Below, in pieces: positions 45,156 to 52,255 of a stretch of 64,000 nt of DNA; positions within the stretch are counted from its first letter, which is position 1, and each line of letters opens with the position of its first letter. The position numbers were made by a program, and so were the translations under genes. The DNA is from an uncultured Oscillospiraceae bacterium (lineage in GTDB: Bacteria > Bacillota > Clostridia > Oscillospirales > Oscillospiraceae): assembly GCA_910587255.1 (NCBI GenBank), contig CAJUKT010000088.1, positions 1-64,000 on the forward strand, written 5' to 3'. The notes under the pieces were generated by a model. That model saw nothing but the letters and a program-made list of their open reading frames with translations. It searched no databases and was not told the DNA's origin.

Positions 45156-46019
45156 ATGAACGTCAGGAAGCCCACCGACTACAGCTCCCTGTTCGCGGCG
45201 CTGAATGCGCTGATGGCGGCGGAGCTGCCCCAGATGGAGCTGTACCGCGAGATTGGCCGCCTGGTCTGTGGCAGGTCGGAGAAGGGCGCGGCGGTGGCGG
45301 CTGCGGAATATCTGCACAGCGCCTATCCCGGCAGTTCCGGCTTCTCTCCCCGGAACCTGCGGCGGATGCGGGACTTTTACCGTGTCTACGCCACGGCCCC
45401 GGAGGTGCTGCACGAGGCCATGTCCATCGGCTGGACACAGAACGCGGTCATCCTGGAGGCGGAGCTGACGCTCCAGGACAAGCTGTGGTATATTCGGGCG
45501 GTACGCAGGTTCGGGTGGAGCAAAGTAACGCTGGCGGAGAAGATCGCGTCCGCCGCCCATCTGGAGATAGCTCTCGACTTGGAAGCGGAAGTATGCTATA
45601 CTGGGGAAAACAGTACCACGGAGTGTGTAAACGATGACGAGGATCCTCTTTGTGTGCCACGGCAATATCTGCCGGAGTCCCATGGCCGAATTCGTGATGA
45701 AGGACTTGGTGCGGCAGGCCGGACTGGAGTCCCAATTCCACATCGAGTCCGCCGCCACCAGTACGGAGGAGATCGGCAACCCGGTCTATCCCCCGGCCCG
45801 GCGCAAGCTGGCCGAACACGGCATCAGCTGCGAGGGCAAGAGGGCGCGGCAGCTCACCAATGCGAATTACGATCAGTTCGACCTGCTGATCGGGATGGAT
45901 CGGGCCAACCTGCGGAATATGCACCGCATCTGCGGAGGCGATTTCGCTGGGAAGCTGCATCTACTGATGGACTATACCGACCATCCCGGCGATGTGGCCG
46001 ATCCGTGGTACACCGATGA
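45156..46019 (+). CDS. DUF1016 (YhcG) N-terminal domain protein, copy 1
   Basis: The first 130 residues are a YhcG/DUF1016 N-terminal domain (LYREIGRLVCGRSEKG, FSPRNLRRMRDFYRVYA, IGWTQNAVILEAEL, WSKVTLAEKI). Full-length family members carry a PD-(D/E)XK nuclease domain at the C-terminus; this one does not. The frame stays open over the phosphatase gene, so the last 130 residues are likely a by-product of overlapping reading frames. AAGGAG lies before the ATG. It starts a four-gene cassette that is repeated at about 50-51.7 kb. Confidence 0.68.
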   Translation: MNVRKPTDYSSLFAALNALMAAELPQMELYREIGRLVCGRSEKGAAVAAAEYLHSAYPGSSGFSPRNLRRMRDFYRVYATAPEVLHEAMSIGWTQNAVILEAELTLQDKLWYIRAVRRFGWSKVTLAEKIASAAHLEIALDLEAEVCYTGENSTTECVNDDEDPLCVPRQYLPESHGRIRDEGLGAAGRTGVPIPHRVRRHQYGGDRQPGLSPGPAQAGRTRHQLRGQEGAAAHQCELRSVRPADRDGSGQPAEYAPHLRRRFRWEAASTDGLYRPSRRCGRSVVHR

Positions 46020-46098
46020 CTTCGAAACCACCTGGCGGGATGTGCTGGAGGGTTGTCAAGGGTTGCTGGAGCAACTGCACTCCAGGGAGGGTAAATGA
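45634..46098 (+). CDS. Low-molecular-weight protein tyrosine phosphatase, copy 1
   Basis: A 154-residue enzyme with the phosphate-binding loop VCHGNICRSP (Cys8, Arg14) and the acid motif DPWYTDDF. Such enzymes remove phosphate from tyrosine or, in related proteins, reduce arsenate. No arsenic genes are nearby. The gene overlaps the 3' half of the DUF1016 frame and the first base of the next gene. Copy 2 at 50369 differs at 10 of 154 positions by eye, with all catalytic residues kept. Confidence 0.9.
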   Translation: MTRILFVCHGNICRSPMAEFVMKDLVRQAGLESQFHIESAATSTEEIGNPVYPPARRKLAEHGISCEGKRARQLTNANYDQFDLLIGMDRANLRNMHRICGGDFAGKLHLLMDYTDHPGDVADPWYTDDFETTWRDVLEGCQGLLEQLHSREGK

Positions 46099-46319
46099 TG
46101 TTCGGCAGAAGGAAGCAGCCGGACATCAGTCCCTATGACAAGACTGGAAAGGTCCCGGTCATCCGATCCAGCATCTGCACTGGCGAACAGGTGGCGGGGT
46201 TCAAGGACATCGTCAGCGGGAAGTTTGAGGAGCTAATGCTGATCCGCGATGAAAGAGATCTTGCCGAGTTCCTCAGCCGGTATCAGGTTGAAGAAAGTGA
46301 GATCAAACGGGAGTGGTGA
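46095..46319 (+). CDS. Small protein of the phosphatase cassette (74 aa), copy 1
   Basis: Starts with a double ATG inside the phosphatase stop (AAATGATG). The sequence MMFGRRKQPDISPYDKTGKVPVIRSSICTGEQVAGF is well kept in copy 2 at 50830. Acidic and probably a single small domain. No known family recognised; the recurrent position between a phosphatase and an SGNH hydrolase suggests a functional link. Confidence 0.72.
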   Translation: MMFGRRKQPDISPYDKTGKVPVIRSSICTGEQVAGFKDIVSGKFEELMLIRDERDLAEFLSRYQVEESEIKREW

Positions 46320-46324
46320 GTGCC

Positions 46325-46933
46325 ATGTGCCGCCGTCTACTGTGCTACGGCGATTCCAATACCTATGGTTATGATCCCCGCTCCTATCTGGGCGGGCGGT
46401 ACCCGGAGTCCGTCCGCTGGACAGCCCTGCTGAGGGGATACGGGTGGGACGTTATCAACAGGGGAGAAAATGGCCGCTGTATCCCACGCGGTGATGGTGA
46501 AATCAAGGCCGCGGTTCAGTCTCTGTGCTGTGTAGAGTCGGACATCCTGACCGTCATGCTGGGGAGCAACGATCTGCTTCAACCATCCAGCCCGTCCGCC
46601 AGAAAATGTGCGGAGCGCATGGAGCGGTTCTTGGCTGCACTGCTTCACGCGGACGGCTGGGAAAAGTCCCGTGAAATTCTCCTGACTGCCCCGCCGCCTA
46701 TGGCGCTGGGCGATTGGGTGCAGAACGAGAAAACCACAGCCGTCTCCCGCCGTCTGGCAGAATGCTATGAGGACACCGCGCGGCTGCTGAATATCGGTTT
46801 TGCCGATGCGGGTAGTTGGGGCATCGATCTCGCATATGACGGTGTGCATTTTTCCCAGATGGGCCATCTGGCCTTTGCAAAGGGGATCAACAAAGCTCTA
46901 TCGGCACTTGTCTCGAAGGACTGCGGTGATTAG
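46325..46933 (+). CDS. SGNH/GDSL hydrolase, copy 1
   Basis: A 202-residue esterase-like enzyme with the SGNH blocks: catalytic serine in CYGDSNTYGY, glycine/asparagine in VMLGSNDLL, and the His in YDGVHFS. No signal peptide, so it acts in the cytoplasm. ATG 46325 is better placed than GTG 46313. It closes the four-gene cassette; a terminator-like hairpin follows at 47027-47075. The substrate is probably an ester-linked small molecule. Confidence 0.82.
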   Translation: MCRRLLCYGDSNTYGYDPRSYLGGRYPESVRWTALLRGYGWDVINRGENGRCIPRGDGEIKAAVQSLCCVESDILTVMLGSNDLLQPSSPSARKCAERMERFLAALLHADGWEKSREILLTAPPPMALGDWVQNEKTTAVSRRLAECYEDTARLLNIGFADAGSWGIDLAYDGVHFSQMGHLAFAKGINKALSALVSKDCGD

Positions 46934-46979
46934 AATTTGGTGAGTTGCGCTGCGGAATTGGCCATGCGGATGATCGGAT

Positions 46980-47020
46980 GCTTATTGCGCCGGGGGTTCT
47001 AAAGTGTTCGCCCCTGCCAA
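46980..47020 (+). repeat. 41-bp perfect direct repeat, copy 1
   Basis: Identical base for base to 51699-51739, although the surrounding intergenic DNA and the neighbouring genes differ. It starts GCTTATTGCGCCGGGGG and lies about 45 bases after the SGNH hydrolase gene. It may be an attachment site, an end of a duplication, or a conserved regulatory end. See the second copy. Confidence 0.75.
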
Positions 47021-47026
47021 ACCCAT

Positions 47027-47075
47027 ATAATCCGAACCTTTTTCCGATAGGGGATGGGTTCGGATTATTAGTTTT
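47027..47075 (+). terminator. Terminator-like hairpin after cassette copy 1
   Basis: ATAATCCGAACC pairs perfectly with GGTTCGGATTAT over an 18-base loop, then TAGTTTTCTTT. It ends the phosphatase-hydrolase unit. Confidence 0.65.
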
Positions 47076-47309
47076 CTTTGACCGATACGAAAGCACCTAC
47101 TTCCGAAACGGGGTGGAGCGAAAGCCCACCTCAAAGCCGAGGGGCCCACGGAAGAAGAAGCAGACCCCATAAATGAAAAAAGGGCGGGCGCAGCCGTTTC
47201 TACGGTGCGCCCGCCCTTTTTCATTTATATGTTACACAGGTATTGAAAAAATCTATTGTTTCATATATACTACTTCTATATAGATTTTTATTTGGGTTGG
47301 TGACTGACT

Positions 47310-48113
47310 ATGAATGAACCCACTTTGCGAATGTATGTAGATGAAAATGGAAACTACAATTTGCGAGAGGATTTATCAAATGATAGTAACCGCTATTTAT
47401 GCTTGACTGGAGTAGTCATGCGTACCAAAGCGCACGATTTGCTTACTCAACAGTTGGACGATTTGAAGACAAAATATTTTGGGTCAAAGGACGTAATTCT
47501 TCACCGCCGGGAGATTATTTCGGCAAAACCACCGTTTGAAGCCCTAAAAGATAATAACACCCGTTCAAGTTACAATACAGATATACTCCGCATCATATCT
47601 GAATTGCGGTATGGCGTAATATCCATAGTAATAGACAAAAAGACTCTCGTTGATAAATATACATTACTGCGGGCACAAGATCCTTATGCGTTAGCATTGG
47701 AGTATCTTATGCAACGTTATCAATACTGGATGCAAGATTATAGTCAACGGCATGGGACAATAATGGGTGACATCGTTGCTGAATCCAGAGGCGGTAGAGA
47801 AGATCGGATAACAAAAGATACGTATAGGCTTATTTATGACGGAAAAGGCTATAATAGACTGAATGATGCTGCTCAATATTATTCCTCTAAAGAAATCAAA
47901 TTGCGAAAAAAGAAAGCAAATATAGCTGGGCTACAATTTGTTGACTTGATTTCTCACCCGGCTCGTCGTTATATCCTATCGCAAAACCATTTAGCACATA
48001 ACCTAAAGCCCACTTCATTTGAGCAGACGGTTGTAGACATTCTTGTGAAGGAAAAATTCCGGCGACATAACGGGATCATTGATGGATATGGAGCGGTCTT
48101 TTTCCCAAAGTGA
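47310..48113 (+). CDS. DUF3800 protein, AT-rich
   Basis: A 267-residue protein starting MNEPTLRMYVDENGNYNLRED, the DUF3800 entry with an acidic residue in a first strand (YVDENG), followed by CLTGVVM and the later INRLNDAAQYYSSKEIKLRKKKANIAGLQFVDL-like pattern (KANIAGLQFVDLISHPARR). The family has an RNase H-like fold and is frequent in defence and mobile regions. Base composition is much more AT-rich than all neighbours, so it was acquired separately. AGATTTTTATTTGGGTTGG precedes the ATG and the ribosome site is weak. Confidence 0.82.
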   Translation: MNEPTLRMYVDENGNYNLREDLSNDSNRYLCLTGVVMRTKAHDLLTQQLDDLKTKYFGSKDVILHRREIISAKPPFEALKDNNTRSSYNTDILRIISELRYGVISIVIDKKTLVDKYTLLRAQDPYALALEYLMQRYQYWMQDYSQRHGTIMGDIVAESRGGREDRITKDTYRLIYDGKGYNRLNDAAQYYSSKEIKLRKKKANIAGLQFVDLISHPARRYILSQNHLAHNLKPTSFEQTVVDILVKEKFRRHNGIIDGYGAVFFPK

Positions 48114-48136
48114 TAATAGCGATCACAAAAGAAAAA

Positions 48137-48157
48137 GCGGCTCGCAAAGCGAGCCGC
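48137..48157 (+). terminator. Hairpin after the DUF3800 gene
   Basis: GCGGCTCGC and GCGAGCCGC pair perfectly around AAA, preceded by an A-rich stretch and followed by a small palindrome GAGTGCAAGCACTC. Probably ends DUF3800 transcription. Confidence 0.65.
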
Positions 48158-48251
48158 TCCGAGTGCAAGCACTCCACCTCCAAGTAACCTTGGATTAATT
48201 ATAGTATACTCTATTTTTACAAGTTTGTAAAGAGAAAAAATTGTCAAAGAA

Positions 48252-48296
48252 GCAAAGGGGCAGACGCAGCCGTTTTCACGGTGCGCCCGCCCTTTT
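48252..48296 (-). terminator. Terminator of the mobilizable-element operon
   Basis: The hairpin GGGCGGGCGCACCG ... CGGCTGCGTCTGCCCC, read on the minus strand after the 59-residue gene, is almost the same as the hairpin at 47181-47222: 29 of 31 bases agree from GCAGCCGTTT to the CCCTTTT end. Two copies flank the AT-rich DUF3800 gene. Confidence 0.65.
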
Positions 48297-48301
48297 CGTG
48301 C

Positions 48302-48481
48302 TTATTTCGTTTTTGCCTCCCGCTTCTCCGCTTCCCGCCGTTCCTTCCATTCGGCAAACTCCCGCTGGCCCTCCTCGCTTTCGTAGAAAGCGAGAATATC
48401 AGGCATGATACAGCGGGCGACAGCCTCAATCTGATACTGGGGAATGTCGGTGCGATTAATTAGCTTCTTCCGTCTGCTCAA
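48302..48481 (-). CDS. Small protein downstream of the MobV gene (59 aa)
   Basis: Starts at TTG 48481 with GGAGG six bases upstream on the minus strand. It reads MSRRKKLINRTDIPQYQIEA, then CIMPDILAFYESEEGQREFAEW and a charged tail to AKTK. Such a gene, with a helical and basic end, is common after the mobilization gene of integrative mobilizable elements. Function unknown. Confidence 0.7.
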   Translation of the reverse strand: MSRRKKLINRTDIPQYQIEAVARCIMPDILAFYESEEGQREFAEWKERREAEKREAKTK

Positions 48482-48530
48482 GTGTTGCCTCCATTTCTTC
48501 CATATTCAATTTTCAAGGTGCAAGTGCTGT

Positions 48531-49481
48531 TCACCGCTGATAGTCTTTTGGATGGCGTTGCCCCCTTTGCTGTTCCCTCAACGCCTGTCGTATCTCCGGC
48601 GGTATGCTGTTCACAAACCGCCGAAGCCGCTCGTTTTCCTTTTTGAGCGTCAAAACCTCCATCTGCTTCTGTATGCTCTTTTCGTCCCTGACCTTCTCTT
48701 TCAGCCCGGCGTTCTCCTGGGTCAGATAGTCGATGGTGGCCTGGTACTTCTGCATCTGCCCCAGGTGCTGTTCCAGCCGGGAGAAGTACGGCCCCACCAG
48801 TTCCAAAACCTCGTCCCGCTTCTTCCCGGCGTTCAGCACCCCGATTTCAGAAATAGCCTTTTCTATGGCCCTTTGCTGGCGGGTGAGGTCGATAGACTGC
48901 TTGAACAGCCAGGTGGGGATATGCTTCCGCTTGGTGACAAGGGCGCTCTCGCCCCTTTGGAGGCCGGGGAACGCCCGGTTCATGTGGGCGTGAAATTCGT
49001 CCTGCCAGCGGGATAACTGCGCCCGGTTGCCCAAAATCTCCTTGGCGGACAGCCGCCCGTCCTTGGTGATGGGGGTAAAGCACAGGTGGAGATGGGGCGT
49101 TTTCTCGTCCATGTGAACCACGGCGGAAAAAATATTGCCCCGGCCCACCTTCCGCTCTATGAACGCCGCCGCCTCGGTGAAGTAGGCTTGCACCTCCCGT
49201 CTGCTCCTGCCCGTGAAAAAATCCGGGCTGGCGGTGATGAGCGTATCCACGAACATGGTGCTGTCCTTCCGGGTGCGGCATCCCGCCGCCTTGATACGGC
49301 TGTCGATCTCCCGCCGATACTTCTGCGTGGGCCGGATGATGTGAAAATTGTCCCGGCTCCTGTCGGTGTCAATGTCCGGGTTGCTGGCGTATTGCTCCTT
49401 GGTGCGCTCGTGGTGGGCTTCCAGCGCCCCGGCTGGCCCCGCCTTGCGTTTTTCAAATCTCAAAATTGCGTGCTGTGCCAT
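48531..49481 (-). CDS. MobV-type relaxase of a mobilizable element
   Basis: A 316-residue Mob_Pre family protein. The N-terminus reads MAQHAILRFEKRKAG, the region AYFTEAAAFIERKVG follows, and the metal-binding motif HMDEKTPHLHL is complete. A coiled coil fills the C-terminal 120 residues. It nicks the element's oriT so that a helper conjugation system can transfer it. The gene is intact, so the element may still be mobilised by the ICE. Confidence 0.9.
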   Translation of the reverse strand: MAQHAILRFEKRKAGPAGALEAHHERTKEQYASNPDIDTDRSRDNFHIIRPTQKYRREIDSRIKAAGCRTRKDSTMFVDTLITASPDFFTGRSRREVQAYFTEAAAFIERKVGRGNIFSAVVHMDEKTPHLHLCFTPITKDGRLSAKEILGNRAQLSRWQDEFHAHMNRAFPGLQRGESALVTKRKHIPTWLFKQSIDLTRQQRAIEKAISEIGVLNAGKKRDEVLELVGPYFSRLEQHLGQMQKYQATIDYLTQENAGLKEKVRDEKSIQKQMEVLTLKKENERLRRFVNSIPPEIRQALREQQRGQRHPKDYQR

Positions 49482-49549
49482 CCTACCTCCTTATTGTTCA
49501 TTTTGGGGCGCAGAAAGGCCACGCCCGCCGCTGTCCGGCTTGCGTGGCC

Positions 49550-49983
49550 TTACCGCCCTGCTTCTTCCTCGTACTGGATGAACCGCCGTTTGATGGCCTC
49601 CATCCGCTTGACAACCGCGCTGTGGGTCTTGTACCCCAGCTTGTCCGCTATCTCTTGGTAGCCGTAGCCCTCCACCCGAAGTTCCAGAATCGCCATATCC
49701 TTTGGGGACAGGGTGGCCTTGAACCGCCGGCAGAAGTCCTCCCCCGCCACCTGCTCGGTGAAGTCCGCCGCCGCCGGGTCTGCGACAGCGTGTATGCCGC
49801 TGTCCTCGTCCTCCATGCACGCCTCCAGCGAAACGGTCTTGACCTTTTTGGAGCGGGTGTGATACCATTTGCGGAGAAAGTCCTTCCGCACATTGGTGTC
49901 CCACGGCTCGAAGTCCTCGGCGCAGGGCATTTCCCGCACCACGTCCAGCATCGGCCCCCAGCCCTGCTCCTCGATGGTGCGGT
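49550..49983 (-). pseudogene. Truncated sigma-like factor of the mobilizable element
   Basis: The C-terminal 140 residues of an element sigma-like factor: VREMPCAEDFEPWDTNVRKDFLRKW, then a region-4 helix-turn-helix (GYGYQEIADKLGYKTHSAVVKRMEAI). The N-terminus is missing because the sequence changes at about 49983 into the antisense of the DUF1016 copy. An inverted repeat AAGGCCACGC/GCGTGGCCTT at 49515-49551 follows its stop and probably terminates it. Confidence 0.78.
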
Positions 49984-50754
49984 GAGATTGGCCGCCTGGT
50001 CTGCGGCAGGCGGTCAAAGGGCGCGGCGGTGGCGGCTGCGGAATATCTGCACAGCGCCTATCCCGGCAGTTCTGGCTTCTCCCCCCGGAACCTGCGGCGG
50101 ATGCGGGACTTTTACCGTGCCTACGCCACGGCCCCGGAGGTGTTGCACGAAGCCATGTCCATCGGCTGGACGCAGAACGTGGTTATCTTGGAGACGGAGC
50201 TGACACTCCAGGAAAAGCTGTGGTTCATCCGGGCAGTACGCCGGTTCGGATGGAGCAAAGCAACGCTGGCGGAGGAAATCGCGTCTGCCGCCCATCTGGA
50301 GATAGCTCTCGACTTGGAAGCGGAAGTGTGCTATACTGGGAAAAACAGTACCACGGAGTGTGTGAGCGATGACGAAGATCCTCTTTGTGTGCCATGGGAA
50401 TATCTGCCGGAGCCCCATGGCCGAGTTCGTGATGAAAGGCTTGGTGCGGCAGGCTGGACTGGAATCCCAATTCCACATCGAGTCCGCTGCCACCAGCACG
50501 GAGGAAATCGGCAACCCGGTCTACCCCCCGGCCCGGCGCAAACTGGCCGAGCATGGCATCGACTGCACGGGCAAGAGGGCGCGGCAGCTCATCAACGGCG
50601 ACTACGACCAGTACGACCTGCTGATTGGGATGGACCGGGCCAATCTGCGGAATATGCACCGCATCTGCGGCGGCGATTTTGCCAGGAAGCTGCATCTGCT
50701 GATGGACTATACCGACCATCCCGGCGATGTGGCCGATCCGTGGTACACCGATGA
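49984..50754 (+). pseudogene. DUF1016 domain gene, copy 2, truncated at the 5' end
   Basis: The sequence matches copy 1 from GAGATTGGCCGCCTGG onward, but the first 90 bases including the start codon are lost at a junction with the sigma-like gene. The frame is open to 50754 (again over the phosphatase gene). GTG 50029 could in principle start a shorter product. Function is likely lost. Confidence 0.72.
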
Positions 50755-50833
50755 CTTCGAGACCACCTGGCGGGATGTGCTGGAGGGTTGTCAAGGGCTG
50801 TTGGAGCAACTGCGCTCCAGGGAGGGCAAATGA
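50369..50833 (+). CDS. Low-molecular-weight protein tyrosine phosphatase, copy 2
   Basis: A 154-residue paralog of the copy at 45634-46098, with the same VCHGNICRSP loop and DPWYTDDF motif. Ten substitutions by eye, mostly between residues 65 and 82, none in the active site. Same overlaps with the preceding DUF1016 frame and the following small gene. The catalytic conservation suggests that both copies work. Confidence 0.9.
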   Translation: MTKILFVCHGNICRSPMAEFVMKGLVRQAGLESQFHIESAATSTEEIGNPVYPPARRKLAEHGIDCTGKRARQLINGDYDQYDLLIGMDRANLRNMHRICGGDFARKLHLLMDYTDHPGDVADPWYTDDFETTWRDVLEGCQGLLEQLRSREGK

Positions 50834-51054
50834 TGTTCGGCAGAAGGAAGCGGCAGACCGTCAGCCCCTATGACAAAACTGGAAAGATCCCAGTCATCCG
50901 CTCCAGCATCTGCACCGGCGAACAGGTGGTGGGGTTCAAGGACGTCGTCAGCGGGAAGTTTAAGGAACTGATGCTGATCCGCAACGGGAAAGACCTTGCT
51001 GAGTTCCTCAGCCGGTATCAGGTTGAAGAAAGCGAGGTCAAACGGGAGTGGTGA
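50830..51054 (+). CDS. Small protein of the phosphatase cassette (74 aa), copy 2
   Basis: Starts in the phosphatase stop (AAATGATG). The sequence MMFGRRKRQTVSPYDKTGKIPVIRSSICTGEQ matches the 74-residue protein of copy 1, with a few changes. Unknown function. Confidence 0.72.
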   Translation: MMFGRRKRQTVSPYDKTGKIPVIRSSICTGEQVVGFKDVVSGKFKELMLIRNGKDLAEFLSRYQVEESEVKREW

Positions 51055-51059
51055 GTGCC

Positions 51060-51680
51060 ATGTGCCGCCGTCTGCTGTGCTACGGCGATTCCAATACCTA
51101 TGGTTACGATCCCCGCTCCTACCTGGGCGGGCGGTACCCGCAATCCGTCCGCTGGACGGCCCTGCTGAGGGGATATGGGTGGGACGTTATCAACAGAGGA
51201 GAAAATGGCCGCTCTATCCCATGCGGTGATGGTGAAATCAAGGCCGCGGTTCAGTCCCTGTGCCGCGAGGAAGCGGATAACCTGACCGTCATGCTGGGGA
51301 GCAACGATCTGCTTCAACCATCCTGTCCGTCTGCCAGAGAATGCGCGGATCGCATGGAGCGGTTCTTGGCTACACTGCTTCACGCGGATGGTTGGGAAAA
51401 GCCCCGCAAGGTTCTCCTGGTTGCCCCGCCGCCTATGGCGCTGGGCGATTGGGTGCAGGACGAGAAAACCATAGCTGCTTCCCACAGTCTGGCCGGGTAC
51501 TATGAGGACATCGCCCAGATGCTGGGGATTGGTTTTGCCGACGCAGGCAGTTGGGAGATCGGTCTCACATATGACGGTGTGCATTTTTCTGAGGCGGGTC
51601 ATCTGGCCTTTGCGAAAGGAATCCAGCAGGTGCTGTCGGCGCTCTTTTCAAAGGGCTGTAGTGATGGGGGCTTGGGTTGA
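51060..51680 (+). CDS. SGNH/GDSL hydrolase, copy 2
   Basis: A 206-residue paralog of the enzyme at 46325, with CYGDSNTYGY, VMLGSNDLL and YDGVHFS intact. It has a few extra residues at its end (GCSDGGLG). ATG 51060 is used, as in copy 1. It is followed by the second 41-bp repeat and a terminator. Confidence 0.82.
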   Translation: MCRRLLCYGDSNTYGYDPRSYLGGRYPQSVRWTALLRGYGWDVINRGENGRSIPCGDGEIKAAVQSLCREEADNLTVMLGSNDLLQPSCPSARECADRMERFLATLLHADGWEKPRKVLLVAPPPMALGDWVQDEKTIAASHSLAGYYEDIAQMLGIGFADAGSWEIGLTYDGVHFSEAGHLAFAKGIQQVLSALFSKGCSDGGLG

Positions 51681-51698
51681 GTGATGTGGCAGTTGTGA

Positions 51699-51739
51699 GC
51701 TTATTGCGCCGGGGGTTCTAAAGTGTTCGCCCCTGCCAA
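51699..51739 (+). repeat. 41-bp perfect direct repeat, copy 2
   Basis: Identical to 46980-47020. The distance between the copies is 4719 bases. It overlaps the start of a strong terminator by two bases. Confidence 0.75.
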
Positions 51740-51777
51740 GCCGGGGCAAGCGATACATAGCTTGCCCCGGCTTTTTT
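51738..51777 (+). terminator. Terminator after cassette copy 2
   Basis: AAGCCGGGGCAAGC and GCTTGCCCCGGCTT pair perfectly over an 8-base loop and are followed by a T-run. Strong intrinsic terminator. Confidence 0.9.
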
Positions 51778-52255
51778 CTAAAGACAGGGCGCACTTGATC
51801 TGTTGTCCCTCCTTTTCCCACAAAGCCAAAGGCCGGCCTTGCGGCCCCCCGGTTTGGCGGGCCGGGAAAAGCGATTTTGCAGCGCTAAGCCAAACTGAAC
51901 GGCCCCGCCTGATCTGGACAAATTGTTTTCAGTTGTTCGGATTGGGCGGGGCTGTCTTTTGCGGGGGGCCGGTCCCGCCTCATGGGATGAGGAATGCACG
52001 TCCATAGGGGCGTATAGGCGTTGAGCTTAGAAGCTGTATCAATAGCCTCAGCACCCAGCTTTGCGGCCCAAATTGCCGTCGGCCGCGTTGAAAAATCTTG
52101 AAATACACAAAGTATTCCCGCGATTTTTCGCCTTGCCGCCGGCAATTTTGACTCGCGAATCTGAATACTTCGGCTATTGGGACAGCTTCTTAAACTGCGG
52201 CGCCGCAGTTGCCGCAGACAGAGAAAACATCAATTTGGTGAAGGGAGTCATTTAT
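51778..52255. other. Intergenic region before the tyrosine recombinase
   Basis: About 480 bases without a convincing gene. It contains GC-rich inverted repeats between 51820 and 51970 and a long imperfect inverted repeat at 52070-52148. The change from ICE-derived to chromosomal-looking sequence probably falls within this region, but no border repeat was found apart from the 41-bp sequence. Confidence 0.5.
52070..52148. repeat. Long imperfect inverted repeat upstream of the recombinase
   Basis: Three nested stems fold into one 79-base hairpin: AAATTGCCGTCGGC with GCCGCCGGCAATTT (one mismatch), AAAAATC with GATTTTT, and AATAC with GTATT. No T-run follows. It could be a dispersed chromosomal repeat of REP or MITE type, or a regulatory hairpin. 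Confidence 0.5.

Larger units (their letters stand above)
46934..47309. other. Intergenic region with a shared 41-bp repeat and two hairpins
   Basis: No gene of its own. It contains the first 41-bp repeat (46980-47020), a 12-bp stem ATAATCCGAACC/GGTTCGGATTAT at 47027-47068 followed by a short T-run (terminator of the cassette), and a long GC hairpin at about 47181-47222 that resembles one at 48252-48296. The last belongs to the end of a mobilizable element. Confidence 0.6.

Noticed and set aside
49466..50203. A 245-residue plus-strand frame spanning the mobilizable element border
   Set aside because: It is antisense to the sigma-like gene and out of frame with DUF1016; it is explained by the junction of two GC-rich regions.
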